This document shows, in pieces, positions 1 through 9,302 of a stretch of 64,000 nt of DNA. The notes under the pieces were generated by a model. That model saw only the letters and a list, made by a program, of their open reading frames with translations, had not been told where the DNA came from and did no database searches. Numbering within the stretch: position 1 is the stretch's first letter; every line of letters starts with the position of its first letter. The position numbers were made by a program, and so were the translations under genes. Origin of the DNA: Clostridia bacterium (GTDB lineage: Bacteria > Bacillota > TC1 > UBA5767); NCBI GenBank assembly GCA_016887505.1, contig CP069393.1:1164001-1228000 (forward strand), given 5' to 3'.

Positions 1-1424
1 AAAAGGATCAGCGGGCTGAAGAAGTTGTAGACATGACCTTTGATTTATTTATCGAATTGGGCGCTACAGAAGAACAGTTGGACTTCCCCATCATCTATGG
101 TGTAGCCAGAGAAGGTATCGCCAAACTGAACATGGAAGATGATAGTGAGAACCTAGACCCCCTGTTCGAACTGATTAAGAAGCACGTTCCGGCCTATCCG
201 GATAAAGATAACGAGCCTCTGCAAATGCAAGTTTCCTCTTTAGGTTACGATGAGTATATCGGTAGACTGGGTATTGGCCGAATTACTAGAGGTATGATTA
301 AGAAGAATCAAAGCATTGTGCTTACTAAGCGTGATGGCGAAATCAAGAACGGAAAAATTGCGAAAGTATTCATCCACCAAGGCTTGAATCGCATAGAAGT
401 TAATGAAGCAAGAAGCGGTGATATGGTTGTCGTTTCTGGTTTGGGTGATATTTCTATCGGTGAAACAATCTGTGATAAAGATCTAGTGGAACCTCTACCA
501 ATGATTGACATTGAAGAACCAACACTATCAATGAATTTTTATATCAATAACTCTCCATTCGCTGGAAGGTCTGGTAAATATGTAACCTCTAGACATCTTC
601 AAGCTCGTTTGGATAAGGAGTTGGAAGTAAACGTAGGATTACGTGTTAGCCCATTGGAAGATACCGACGGTTTTAAAGTATCTGGCCGTGGAGAATTGCA
701 TTTATCAATTCTTCTTGAAAATATGCGCCGTGAATCCTATGAAGTTGCGGTTTCTAAACCGCAAGTATTGTTCCGCAAAATTGATGGAGTACTGCAAGAA
801 CCAGTCGAGAGAGTCATCGTAAATCTCCCGGACCAATATAGCGGTACAATCATTAATAAACTAAATATTCGTAAAGGTAGCATGACTTCCATGCACTCTG
901 AAGATGGATATACAACATTGGAATATTTGGTTCCTACCCGTGGTTTGTTGGGTTACCGTAGTGAGTTCATAAACGAAACACGTGGTGAAGGTACCATGGT
1001 TCGCTCATTCGATAGCTACCAGCCTCATTTGGGTACCATACCCAAGAGAGCCAATGGAGTTCTTGTTTCTTTGAATACTGGTCAAACCATGGCCTATTCT
1101 CTATTCAACCTTAGTGACCGGGCTCAAATGATGGTCGGCCCAGCTACAGACGTCTATGAAGGTATGCTAATTGGAATCAATTCACGACCGGAAGATATGG
1201 TGGTCAACCCTTGCAAGAATAAAAAAATGACCAATGTACGTTCCTCCGGCAATGATGAAGCCATTAAACTGCTGTCTCCTAAGATTTTCACCTTGGAAGA
1301 AGCATTGGAATTCATCGCTGAAGATGAGCTCGTAGAAATTACACCGGATGCTATCCGACTTAGAAAAAAAATTCTCAATGAGCAAGATAGAGCCAAATAC
1401 AACCGAAGCAGAACAAACGATTAA
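1..1424 (+). CDS. typA: Translational GTPase TypA/BipA, 3' part (5' end outside window)
   Basis: BipA/TypA is a ribosome-associated GTPase related to EF-G that helps ribosome assembly and stress adaptation. The reading frame is open from the first bases, so the gene starts upstream. The visible part begins at the end of the G domain (motifs DLFIELGA and DFPIIYGVAREG), then has the EF-Tu-like beta-barrel domain II, the EF-G domain III/V-like modules (SGRGELHLSILLENMRRE) and the BipA-specific C-terminal domain (TRGLLGYRSEF, NPCKNKKMTNVRSS). The Met at position 33 lies inside the protein and is not the real start. The G1-G4 nucleotide-binding motifs are not in view. A strong terminator follows the stop codon directly, so this is the last gene of its transcript. 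Confidence 0.96.
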   Translation, partial: KDQRAEEVVDMTFDLFIELGATEEQLDFPIIYGVAREGIAKLNMEDDSENLDPLFELIKKHVPAYPDKDNEPLQMQVSSLGYDEYIGRLGIGRITRGMIKKNQSIVLTKRDGEIKNGKIAKVFIHQGLNRIEVNEARSGDMVVVSGLGDISIGETICDKDLVEPLPMIDIEEPTLSMNFYINNSPFAGRSGKYVTSRHLQARLDKELEVNVGLRVSPLEDTDGFKVSGRGELHLSILLENMRRESYEVAVSKPQVLFRKIDGVLQEPVERVIVNLPDQYSGTIINKLNIRKGSMTSMHSEDGYTTLEYLVPTRGLLGYRSEFINETRGEGTMVRSFDSYQPHLGTIPKRANGVLVSLNTGQTMAYSLFNLSDRAQMMVGPATDVYEGMLIGINSRPEDMVVNPCKNKKMTNVRSSGNDEAIKLLSPKIFTLEEALEFIAEDELVEITPDAIRLRKKILNEQDRAKYNRSRTND

Positions 1425-1450
1425 AAAAGGGAGCGTAAGCTCCCTTTTTA
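1425..1450 (+). terminator. Intrinsic terminator of typA
   Basis: The stem AAAAGGGAGC pairs with GCTCCCTTTT around a GTAA loop and is followed by T-rich sequence. It starts one base after the typA stop. The symmetric A/T flanks could also stop minus-strand transcripts from the convergent SDR gene. Confidence 0.85.
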
Positions 1451-1476
1451 ATGCAAAAATATGTTTATCCGCCTAA

Positions 1477-2271
1477 TTAGGCACCAACTGCCCCAAATGT
1501 CTCTGGCAAGGTGCTTCCACCATCTATAACAATTTGCGTTCCAACTAGATAAGAGGATTCATCGGAAGCTAGAAAAGCCACTAGGTCACCAATCTCATCC
1601 ATCGTACCGAGTCTTTTGATAGGTACAGCAGCTGCAATTCCATCAATAACGGAATCAGGATTATCAGGATTTGATTCTACGGCAATCTGTTTTGCCATTG
1701 GTGTAAGAATGTATCCTGGACAAATAGCATTAACATTAATATTGTATTTAGCACCTTCAAATGCCAGTGCCTTCGTAAAGCCCCAAATAGCTGCCTTCGT
1801 CGTAGCATAAGCAGTTTCGCCCTCGTCCACCACCATGGTACCGGTGACGGATGACATGTTTACAATCTTGCCATATTTTTTTTCAACCATGTGAGGATAT
1901 ACTGCCTTGGCACAATTCCATACTCCCTTGATATTTACATCAAAGTGGAAGTCTCTATCTTGATCGCTCATTTCCATGAATGACTTAACCCTGATTACAC
2001 CAGCATTGTTAAAAAGAATATCTATGGAACCCTCTTTGGCTACAATTTCATCTACAGCTTTTTTAGCCGCATTGTAATCACGTACATCGAAAACGACACT
2101 CTCTACATCGAATCCTTCATCCCGTAAGCCCTGAGCTGTTTCGTGTACTTTTTCAGAAATATCTGCCAAATACACTTTGGCTCCATTCCTAGCCAAGCCT
2201 CTTGCACCACCATAACCATTGCCCATCGCAGCACCTGTTACTATTGCGATTTTCTGATCCAGTTTACCCAT
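1477..2271 (-). CDS. SDR-family NAD(P)-dependent oxidoreductase
   Basis: This is a classical short-chain dehydrogenase/reductase of 264 residues. It has the N-terminal glycine-rich cofactor motif (TGAAMGNGYG, residues 12-21), the NNAG motif near residue 88, a catalytic Ser at about 140 and the Tyr155-x3-Lys159 pair (YATTK). The C-terminal IDGG motif is typical of the 3-oxoacyl-ACP reductase-like/polyol branch. It has a good ribosome site (GGAGG, 4 nt before ATG). The substrate cannot be told from sequence. The gene stands alone, convergent with typA. A second SDR of the same fold lies at 52749-53495, but the two are not obviously recent duplicates. Confidence 0.9.
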   Translation of the reverse strand: MGKLDQKIAIVTGAAMGNGYGGARGLARNGAKVYLADISEKVHETAQGLRDEGFDVESVVFDVRDYNAAKKAVDEIVAKEGSIDILFNNAGVIRVKSFMEMSDQDRDFHFDVNIKGVWNCAKAVYPHMVEKKYGKIVNMSSVTGTMVVDEGETAYATTKAAIWGFTKALAFEGAKYNINVNAICPGYILTPMAKQIAVESNPDNPDSVIDGIAAAVPIKRLGTMDEIGDLVAFLASDESSYLVGTQIVIDGGSTLPETFGAVGA

Positions 2272-2455
2272 ATTACCTCCTCTATACAGAATAGAATTCT
2301 TGCTCTACTATATTATTATACTTGGTGTACATTATACCTTTGATAATTATTTCATGTTTTAAGCATTTCTTGTGATAGACCTTACACCATTTTTGTAATA
2401 TTTGTTTTGTGCAAGAATTAATGCATCTATTACGAGTAAAAGGACTCCAGCAATC

Positions 2456-2490
2456 AAAAAAGGTGACTACTCCTTCGAGCCATCACCTTT
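2456..2490 (-). terminator. Intrinsic terminator downstream of the lipoprotein gene
   Basis: On the minus strand the stem AAAGGTGA pairs with TCACCTTT. A smaller CTC/GAG helix sits in the loop, and the stem runs into TTTTTT. It lies about 65 nt beyond the stop of the lipoprotein gene. The rest of 2272-2554 shows no gene. Confidence 0.75.
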
Positions 2491-2554
2491 ATATTTTTGA
2501 ATTGAATCACGTCTCCATCCCGATTATCCTTACTAGTGAGTACCAAGAAAGCAA

Positions 2555-3559
2555 TTAATCAAGTTCTGTCCATAAATGAATCTCTGTAATTCTCAAATCA
2601 TCAGGTAATTGGTCATAACTCGTTAGTTCAACATCTTGGTCGAATTCAAAACTTAGTAACCAAGTAGTTCTGCCTCCGGGCGTACTTTTTCCTTCTTCAA
2701 AGTAAAGATAATTGCCGTACACTTCTTTTTCATTATGGCGATCATACATTAAATCAAAGTTTTGGTCGCAATACTTCAAGACCGGTTTTGCTAAGTCTCC
2801 TACTTGAGCGCTAAGAGCAGATAAGGAATATCTATCCGAAGTAATCTGTACATAGTCTGCAACGTTGACATCCGAGAAGGGATATCGATTGTGTGCATAG
2901 CCAAAAGTAATGCCATCATAAGTCATCGTAGTATAGTAATCATAATAGCCACCATCTTCCTTTGTTTCAATTTGGAAGTCTGCTCCTAATAATTCCGTGA
3001 CTTCTTTTTGCGTAAGAACAGCACTAATTTGAAACTCCGGTTCTTGGTATACTTTTTGCATGCCGGGTTTGGTAATACTTACAGCACGAATTATCTCCCC
3101 TTCAAGGGTGCATTTAATATCAAATTTCTCAGTTGAATAAACGGTATAGGTATATTCGCTTCCCGTGTTATCATCGGGCACTTTTTGGCCAACACCGAAT
3201 AAAGCCTCCGCTGCCGCTACCGTATCTCCAATCATTAACCCCTGAACCTGAATTTTATTGTCACCGTATGGTTGGATATAGATTCGTTGTACAATAGACG
3301 CTTCATCAATTTCTAGTCCTAAATGAAATCCATGAAAGTATCCCTCCGTCTCAGCGTTGTTATAATAATAAAGATTTCCCTTTATTTCAGGCTCCGGCAA
3401 CTCGCCTAAAGCATCCACCGCATCTATATCCTGCTCAAGAATTGATAAAAGTTCACTCACATCTTTTTCTTCTGCCGGACTTTGACCAATCTTACCGCAA
3501 CCAACAAATAGTATGGTAATCATTGACAGCATAATAATAATTGATAGTATTTTTTTCAT
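2555..3559 (-). CDS. Putative lipoprotein of unknown function
   Basis: This is a secreted lipoprotein of 334 residues. The N-terminus is MKKIL, a hydrophobic stretch and the lipobox LFVGC, so Cys is the predicted lipidated residue. An acidic linker (AEEKDVSELL) follows. I do not recognise the family. The mature part is rich in beta-prone, Tyr-containing segments and seems to hold two similar halves, each with a GLxIGDTVAAAE- or LTQKEVTELLGA-like turn. The start was chosen at 3559 because GGGGGA lies 6 nt upstream; the in-frame Met 9 codons earlier has no ribosome site and would spoil the signal peptide. It is a single-gene unit with its own terminator. Confidence 0.8.
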   Translation of the reverse strand: MKKILSIIIMLSMITILFVGCGKIGQSPAEEKDVSELLSILEQDIDAVDALGELPEPEIKGNLYYYNNAETEGYFHGFHLGLEIDEASIVQRIYIQPYGDNKIQVQGLMIGDTVAAAEALFGVGQKVPDDNTGSEYTYTVYSTEKFDIKCTLEGEIIRAVSITKPGMQKVYQEPEFQISAVLTQKEVTELLGADFQIETKEDGGYYDYYTTMTYDGITFGYAHNRYPFSDVNVADYVQITSDRYSLSALSAQVGDLAKPVLKYCDQNFDLMYDRHNEKEVYGNYLYFEEGKSTPGGRTTWLLSFEFDQDVELTSYDQLPDDLRITEIHLWTELD

Positions 3560-3672
3560 GCTATTCCCCCTTTTGTTTCTATCCATCTATACTTTAACAT
3601 CCCCATTAGTTGGTTTCAATCCTCTATTCAATCTCCCCTTATTCAGGAACTGTCTGAAATAGTTTTCTTCCC

Positions 3673-4683
3673 TCATTGAATATTTTCACAAGCCATACTT
3701 CGTAAGCTATCCACTTGCGTGCTACGACCCAATACCATCATTATATCGCCTTCATGGAGTGTGGTTTCATAGTTTGGATTGAACCGCAGCCTTTGCTCAC
3801 CTAGCTTACGAATAGCAAGAACAATAAGGCCACTTCTCTCGGGAATCCTGTTTTCCCCTAGCGTTTTACCAGCAAGTTCTGAACCTGCACAGATTGTCAC
3901 CTCTTCCATATCTAGTGATACCTCATCTATCTGGGTAATGATATCTAGGAAGGACTTAATGGTTGGCCGAATAACCATAGCCGCTATACGTCTTCCCCCA
4001 ATCTCATTGGGAGATATCGTATTGTTGGCGCCAGCTCGCAAAAGTTTCCCATGGGCACCTTTTTCAATGGCTTTGGAAATTATATATATTCTTGGGTTAA
4101 TCTGCCTCGCTGTCAACACAGTAAATACATTATCCGCATCATTGGCCAAGGTGCAGACGATGCTCTTCGCCTCCATGATCTTTGCCCTTATTAGGGCATC
4201 TTCGTTCGTTGCATCATCCTTGACAACCAACACATTTTCCTCGATTAATTCCCTACTTCGGTCCTCATTTTTCTCAATAACCACAAAATCTAAGCCCTTC
4301 AAGCGGAATTCTTCGATAACTATCTGTCCAACTTCACCAGCACCACAGACGATATAATGGTCTTTCAGCTCAGATATTTTTTTTAGCATTTTTTTCCTCC
4401 TCCAAGCAACTTGAAACTCTCCTTCAAAAAAAGTGGTTACAATACTGCTAAATCCGTAAGCCACGATACTCAAACCTGAGAAGATAATCCCTATGGTAAA
4501 TAATTTCGATAGAACCGTCATTTCTGCCACTTCGCCATAGCCCACCGTGGAAATCGTAATGGCAGTCATATAAAGTGCATCAATTAAGCTAATGTCTAGA
4601 AGCACCTTATAGCCTAGTACACTGATTACTATCACCAGAAAAAACAGGCTTATGATTCTTAGTAATTTCCGTCTATTATCCAT
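3673..4683 (-). CDS. Two-TM potassium channel with cytoplasmic RCK (TrkA-N/TrkA-C) domains
   Basis: This is a ligand-gated K+ channel subunit of the MthK/Kch type, 336 residues. Transmembrane helix 1 spans about residues 8-28. The pore helix and selectivity filter TVGYG are at 46-50, helix 2 at 61-85, and a basic linker leads into an RCK-N Rossmann domain (IVCGAGEVG). An RCK-C domain (ICAGSELAGKTLGE) completes it. The family assembles as a tetrameric pore with an octameric gating ring. The start at 4683 follows GGAGG by 5 nt; the upstream in-frame Met would add 27 residues without a ribosome site. It lies about 105 nt downstream of the DMT transporter stop and is possibly co-transcribed with it. 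Confidence 0.93.
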   Translation of the reverse strand: MDNRRKLLRIISLFFLVIVISVLGYKVLLDISLIDALYMTAITISTVGYGEVAEMTVLSKLFTIGIIFSGLSIVAYGFSSIVTTFFEGEFQVAWRRKKMLKKISELKDHYIVCGAGEVGQIVIEEFRLKGLDFVVIEKNEDRSRELIEENVLVVKDDATNEDALIRAKIMEAKSIVCTLANDADNVFTVLTARQINPRIYIISKAIEKGAHGKLLRAGANNTISPNEIGGRRIAAMVIRPTIKSFLDIITQIDEVSLDMEEVTICAGSELAGKTLGENRIPERSGLIVLAIRKLGEQRLRFNPNYETTLHEGDIMMVLGRSTQVDSLRSMACENIQ

Positions 4684-4788
4684 GATTACCTCCTGCATTC
4701 TACCCATTCTATGGTATCGGCTACACTTAAACGCGCGAATGATATTACAGCAATACTCTTCCAATCGAACTCCTATAGAATTCCCGAT

Positions 4789-5667
4789 TCAGTTCTTTTT
4801 ATCCTCTTTTTCGCCTACAGTATTAAAGAATAAGCCAATAAATAAGAGTATAACCCCACATATTGAAACAAAGCTTAACCGTTCTCCTAGAAAAAATGTT
4901 CCCAGTAAGGCGGCGGTTAGAGGTTCTGCCAATGTTAACGTTACGGCAGTCGGAGCAGGGACATCTACCAACCCTCTCGTAAACAAGGCATAAGCAGCTG
5001 CTGTGGCAATAAGGCCTAGGTGTAAAACGCCCAAGATGCCAGAAAAAGACACCACCCAATGCAGATCGCTTGTGAATAAAATCGGCGTTAGGATTAATCC
5101 TGCAATTAAGAATAGAAGTCCATTGGCTGCGTCTCTTTCCATAGTATCATATATATGCTGAGATGTTCGCACATAAAATGCATATGAAAACCCTGCCAAA
5201 AGAGCAGCAATACTCCCCGTAAGGTTCACAGACATAGCATCCTGCCCACTGAATAGCAAAATGCATCCCAAAATTGAGATTCCCGTTGCAATCATCCATT
5301 TCTTGCTCAATCTATTTCCAGAAATACGCTCAATAATACCAGAAAATACTGGCGAGCTCCCGATGGCTAGCACTGTGCCAAAAGCCACGCCTGTTAGCGA
5401 AATTCCCGTAAAGAATAGAGGCTGAAAAAGTCCAATACTTACTGCCGCTAAAAGCAGATTTTTCCAATCCACTGATATCTTTTGTTTATAAAATCCTTTT
5501 AGTAAAGCTACCAAGAATAATGCAATACCCCCTACAAGCATACGTAAAGCACCTGCACTCCTGGGTTCTGCTCCAACAGGCAACAGGCTTTGAACTGTAC
5601 CCGATGTACCCCAAAGCATACCTGCTAGGAGGATTAAAATATACGATCCTGTTCTCTTCTTTTTCAT
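4789..5667 (-). CDS. EamA/DMT-family transporter
   Basis: This is an inner-membrane drug/metabolite exporter of 292 residues with about ten transmembrane helices made of two EamA repeats. Typical signatures are GMLWGTSGTVQSLLP at the N-terminus of repeat one and ALFTRGLVDVPAPTAVTLTLAEPL in repeat two, where the AEPL motif is characteristic. The substrate is unknown; relatives export amino acids or other small metabolites. The start at 5667 (MKKKRTG) has an AAAGGGA ribosome site, whereas the longer in-frame start has none. The protein ends with a charged cytoplasmic tail. Confidence 0.9.
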   Translation of the reverse strand: MKKKRTGSYILILLAGMLWGTSGTVQSLLPVGAEPRSAGALRMLVGGIALFLVALLKGFYKQKISVDWKNLLLAAVSIGLFQPLFFTGISLTGVAFGTVLAIGSSPVFSGIIERISGNRLSKKWMIATGISILGCILLFSGQDAMSVNLTGSIAALLAGFSYAFYVRTSQHIYDTMERDAANGLLFLIAGLILTPILFTSDLHWVVSFSGILGVLHLGLIATAAAYALFTRGLVDVPAPTAVTLTLAEPLTAALLGTFFLGERLSFVSICGVILLFIGLFFNTVGEKEDKKN

Positions 5668-5784
5668 TATGTCCCTTTTCTTTCTGCAAAATATAGCCAC
5701 AGATGCCAACTAATAATTCATCAGCAAAGGCTTTCTAGACTATCGCACTATGACCATGCAATTCAATACTTAACCCAATCAAGC

Positions 5785-6345
5785 TCAATTGATTTGATTT
5801 CGACTCCTATCGGCCATAATCGAATATAGTTTCATGGCAAGAAGGCTAGAGATATAGCCTATCAACACCCCGCTTAGCACATCGCTTGGATAATGCACAT
5901 ACAAGTAGAGCCTTGAGAATGCAACCATGCCAGCTAGCAGCATTACGTAGCGATAGAGCTTAACTCTGCCAAGGCAAGTTTTGTTCCTTAGAAACACAAA
6001 TGCTATCGCAAAAGATGATGAAGCATGACCTGACGGAAAAGAGTAGCCACTCGGCGCCTTGATGAGCAATGGAAGATCGACTAGATAGAAGGGTCTCATT
6101 CTACCCACCAAATTCTTTAAAACAATATTTGTTAGGAATACACTACTTAATAGTGATAACGTACATACTATCCCCAGACTTCTCGTTTTCGGACTGATTA
6201 GTAGAATAATGCTAATTGCAATCCAAATGGCACCGACATTTCCCAGACGGGTAATAGCCGACCAGAACTGGTCAAAGAATGCGTTTCTCATGGTTAACTG
6301 GATAAAATCCAGAATCATTAATTCTATGGATGTAAGTAAGCCCAT
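5785..6345 (-). CDS. PAP2-family (undecaprenyl-diphosphatase-like) membrane phosphatase
   Basis: This is an integral membrane phosphatase of 186 residues carrying the three PAP2 motifs in order: KNLVGRMRP (motif 1), PSGHASSSF (motif 2, with the proton-donor His) and SRLYLYVHYPSDV (motif 3, with the nucleophilic His). Such proteins dephosphorylate lipid pyrophosphates such as undecaprenyl-PP (BcrC-like) or phosphatidic acid; sequence alone does not separate these. The start at 6345 follows GGAG by 8 nt. An in-frame Met 35 codons upstream is possible but would add an unconserved polar extension. Confidence 0.9.
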   Translation of the reverse strand: MGLLTSIELMILDFIQLTMRNAFFDQFWSAITRLGNVGAIWIAISIILLISPKTRSLGIVCTLSLLSSVFLTNIVLKNLVGRMRPFYLVDLPLLIKAPSGYSFPSGHASSSFAIAFVFLRNKTCLGRVKLYRYVMLLAGMVAFSRLYLYVHYPSDVLSGVLIGYISSLLAMKLYSIMADRSRNQIN

Positions 6346-6439
6346 CGATTTAGCTCCAATCTTGCTGCTCGTATTATCTGAGACTAGAATTCTCTTTCTT
6401 CCTTCTAGTATACTATATTCTAATGTGTAAAATATATAA

Positions 6440-6471
6440 GAAGGTCCCAAGTAGTTTCACTTGAGACCTTC
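6440..6471 (-). terminator. Hairpin terminator downstream of the SLH protein gene
   Basis: GAAGGTC pairs with GACCTTC and CAAGT with ACTTG, with one mismatch between the two helices. The minus-strand 3' side runs into TTATATATTTT. It is 11 nt beyond the stop of the large SLH gene. The poly-U run is interrupted, so its efficiency is uncertain. Confidence 0.65.
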
Positions 6472-6482
6472 CACTGAATTTG

Positions 6483-8912
6483 CTAAAAACTAGTTACAAT
6501 AGAGACTAGCTTTATCTCCCCTTCTTCAGAATAAACAAATATCTTGTCATCCTTTCTCAACTTATCAAAAGTTGTACGAATCGGATCAGTTAGTCTTGCA
6601 TCCACTACAAATGCCTCTTGACCAATGTCATACACCATACCTCCTACCGTTACGGTATTTCTGGTCGCATTGTAGGCGCTCGTACCTAAAACCCCTTTCA
6701 AAACTACCACACTTTGTATCTTTACTACGTCTCCACTTCCAACGACTTCGACTATTGTTCCTTTTGGATACTTCGGCGTTGCCCCATCATGCTGTAATTC
6801 CTGAAAACCAGTGGAGCTGGTAATCGCCACATAATCATTTTTACCTACCTTCCACGAAGCATCGAAAACAGCATAGTCTGTAGCTAGAGACATTTCTGGT
6901 TCCTCAAATACTAAGTATGTTAAATCTTGTTCAGAATTTGAATATGCATAGGCTGATACCTTTTCATTATTCCTATTTTCAGATATCGCTTCAACCTTCT
7001 CCCAAGTCATTATTTCTGCATCCTTGAAATCCTTGTCGCCATTGGGATCGGCATTCATGATTACGGTATCTGCCGTTGCATAAAACTTACTTCCTGAAAT
7101 ATTCTGTATTCTGTTGTAATTCTGGGTATAAGTATTATCGACATAGACAGGCATGATACTAAATTCTTCAGTGTATGCCATAAAAGAATTAATCTTTCCA
7201 GAGGAATCAAGACCATAGCTTACTAGCGTCCCTGGGTCGAAAGCATCATAGACATCACTGGGATTGAACGATCCTTTGGCTTCTGCAAAGTAATAGGTTG
7301 TGTGGACACCACTTTCTGTAAACAGATCTATTCTATACACATTCTTGCCCCACTCAATAGCTGTTTTTCCAGAATGAACGACAAGTGCCACGCCTTCATT
7401 TTGTGATTCAATATCTCCGGAGATTGCGAACAGGTTTCCATCACCATTTAAGTATGCAGTAACTTCTTTGTTTGAAAATGCAGCCACATCACCATTTTTT
7501 TCGGAAAAATGCTGACCATTGTTTTTAGACTGATAGACTGCGTCAAAGTAATATTTGGAATCACCAATACGGATATAGTTGTTATTAACAAATCTATCCG
7601 CTATTCCTAGCACCACATTCCTATTGGTATATATGGCGTAATCATCTTTGGATGTGCGGTCATATTCATTCCAAGAAAGAATGTCATATTTGTTTAAATC
7701 TAAGTAATAGGATGCAACACCGTGATATCTAAATTGATCATCTTTTAGGTCAATGACAAGCTCATCTTCTGTACTGAAAAATTTGATGGTAAGATCCCTT
7801 TCTCCAATCCGAACGCTTTTCACCAATCCCTCATTCATCTCAGCATAATTAACCAGTTTTGCATAAACTACATTTTTGTTATTTTCCAATATATATTGGA
7901 CCATGGTGTCTTTCCCAGTCGGCACCTCTCTAAGCTCATCATTGATGATACAGATTGCATCATTAGAAAGCTCATATTTTTTATCACCTGAATCAAAACT
8001 TCTGTTATTGTTCAGGTCAAGGTACATAGTAGAGCCTTCAAATTTTAATAATTTTGCAGTACTCACTTTGACAGAATCCTTTATAGCAAAAATCTCATTG
8101 CTTTTATTTAGATAGAAAGTTGATGGAATACCAATATATGGATAGATATCAAAACCCAATGCTACACTATACTTTCTACCGTCAGCAACTACTTCTCTCT
8201 TCGTGTCACTTAGGTCACTTCCAACCATCATATACCCATCTGTAATTGTAATCTCTTCCGTAATACCACTCGTTAAGCCATTGATCGGTTTTGTTTTCGT
8301 TGCATCATCGACAAATGAAAAACTATTAGCATTCCATATCACATAATCCGAGTAGCATGCCGCTTCAGCAATAACAAATACATCGCCTCGTGGTGCAGCT
8401 GCTCTCGGGGCAAAAGCTACAACATCATCCGTTATGTCTAACTTGGCTGCTTGAACTAGATAATTACTTGGCCAAACTCCTGGTAAAGTTCCTTTGCCAT
8501 AGCCCAACAGATTTAGAATCATAGTTATCGCTTCGGAATACGAAACTTCATCATTCGGTCTAAATGTACCATCTGGATACCCTACAACCCATTTTTGCTG
8601 AACAGCAAGATTGATATATCCCGTATACCAAACATTACTTTTTACATCGCTGAATTTGGTCGCCGCATCATTCAAGAATGTGGCTGATTTATCCATATTT
8701 CCGATTTTGGCAAGCACAACAGTCATTTCAGCACGAGTTATTGTGTGGTCAATACCAAGTGATCCATCTGTGTAGCCTACAATAACACCGATATCTTTTA
8801 ATATGGTGCCTGCTCTTTGGGCCTCAATACTTGCGGCAAGCGAAGGACTAGCAAAGCTAAATAATAATGAAAATAGTACTGTAATCGCAATCAATTTGAT
8901 TTGTACTTTCAT
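6483..8912 (-). CDS. S-layer homology (SLH) domain surface protein
   Basis: This is an exported cell-wall-associated protein of 809 residues. A signal peptide (MKVQIKL, hydrophobic core, SPSLAAS) is followed by at least two SLH modules: one centred on VIVGYTDGSLGIDHTITRAE and one on VVGYPDGTFRPNDEVSYSEA. SLH modules usually bind pyruvylated secondary cell-wall polymers. The remaining ~600 residues are beta-rich and Asn/Asp/Tyr-rich, without a family I recognise; segments such as MYLDLNNNRSFDSGDKKYEL look like short stalk-type repeats. It could be an S-layer or surface-array component. The start has GGGAGAAGGA upstream. Transcription appears monocistronic with a hairpin after the stop. Confidence 0.92.
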   Translation of the reverse strand: MKVQIKLIAITVLFSLLFSFASPSLAASIEAQRAGTILKDIGVIVGYTDGSLGIDHTITRAEMTVVLAKIGNMDKSATFLNDAATKFSDVKSNVWYTGYINLAVQQKWVVGYPDGTFRPNDEVSYSEAITMILNLLGYGKGTLPGVWPSNYLVQAAKLDITDDVVAFAPRAAAPRGDVFVIAEAACYSDYVIWNANSFSFVDDATKTKPINGLTSGITEEITITDGYMMVGSDLSDTKREVVADGRKYSVALGFDIYPYIGIPSTFYLNKSNEIFAIKDSVKVSTAKLLKFEGSTMYLDLNNNRSFDSGDKKYELSNDAICIINDELREVPTGKDTMVQYILENNKNVVYAKLVNYAEMNEGLVKSVRIGERDLTIKFFSTEDELVIDLKDDQFRYHGVASYYLDLNKYDILSWNEYDRTSKDDYAIYTNRNVVLGIADRFVNNNYIRIGDSKYYFDAVYQSKNNGQHFSEKNGDVAAFSNKEVTAYLNGDGNLFAISGDIESQNEGVALVVHSGKTAIEWGKNVYRIDLFTESGVHTTYYFAEAKGSFNPSDVYDAFDPGTLVSYGLDSSGKINSFMAYTEEFSIMPVYVDNTYTQNYNRIQNISGSKFYATADTVIMNADPNGDKDFKDAEIMTWEKVEAISENRNNEKVSAYAYSNSEQDLTYLVFEEPEMSLATDYAVFDASWKVGKNDYVAITSSTGFQELQHDGATPKYPKGTIVEVVGSGDVVKIQSVVVLKGVLGTSAYNATRNTVTVGGMVYDIGQEAFVVDARLTDPIRTTFDKLRKDDKIFVYSEEGEIKLVSIVTSF

Positions 8913-9171
8913 CTTCCTTCTCCCTTCTTCTAAATGGTAACAGGCAAATTAGTATCAGCTGGGTCTCTATTAGTTCGGCACAATTAAGCCTTCACCTTTA
9001 AATCAACTTAATATATGTTTTCACAAATAAACGCATGCTCACCATTGTTACTCAAAACAGACATTGGAGCATTTCTCACAACCTATGAATGATTTATCGT
9101 TCTGATTAGTGCATTTTTTTTACCTATTCCGAGCAAATTGAATAGATTCCCTCATTCATTAGGCTCCCTAC
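8913..9171. other. Intergenic region upstream of the SLH gene
   Basis: No gene is visible. It should hold the SLH gene promoter on the minus strand, but I cannot identify a convincing -35/-10 pair. The sequence is very AT-rich. The adjacent stretch 9201-9302, after the next terminator, also shows nothing. Confidence 0.6.
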
Positions 9172-9200
9172 AAAAAAAATCTCATAACAAGTATGAGATT
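9172..9200 (-). terminator. Intrinsic terminator downstream of the papain-like membrane protein
   Basis: This is a perfect 9-bp stem (AATCTCATA / TATGAGATT) with a 5-nt loop, followed on the minus strand by a run of seven or more T. It lies about 100 nt after the stop at 9303. Confidence 0.88.
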
Positions 9201-9302
9201 GGATATCCAAAATATTCCATTCGTAAAAAACATGAGCAGCTCATCCAATGAAAACACCCATACTCCTGATTTGTAGGCACCAATATTACAAAATTGGACT
9301 AG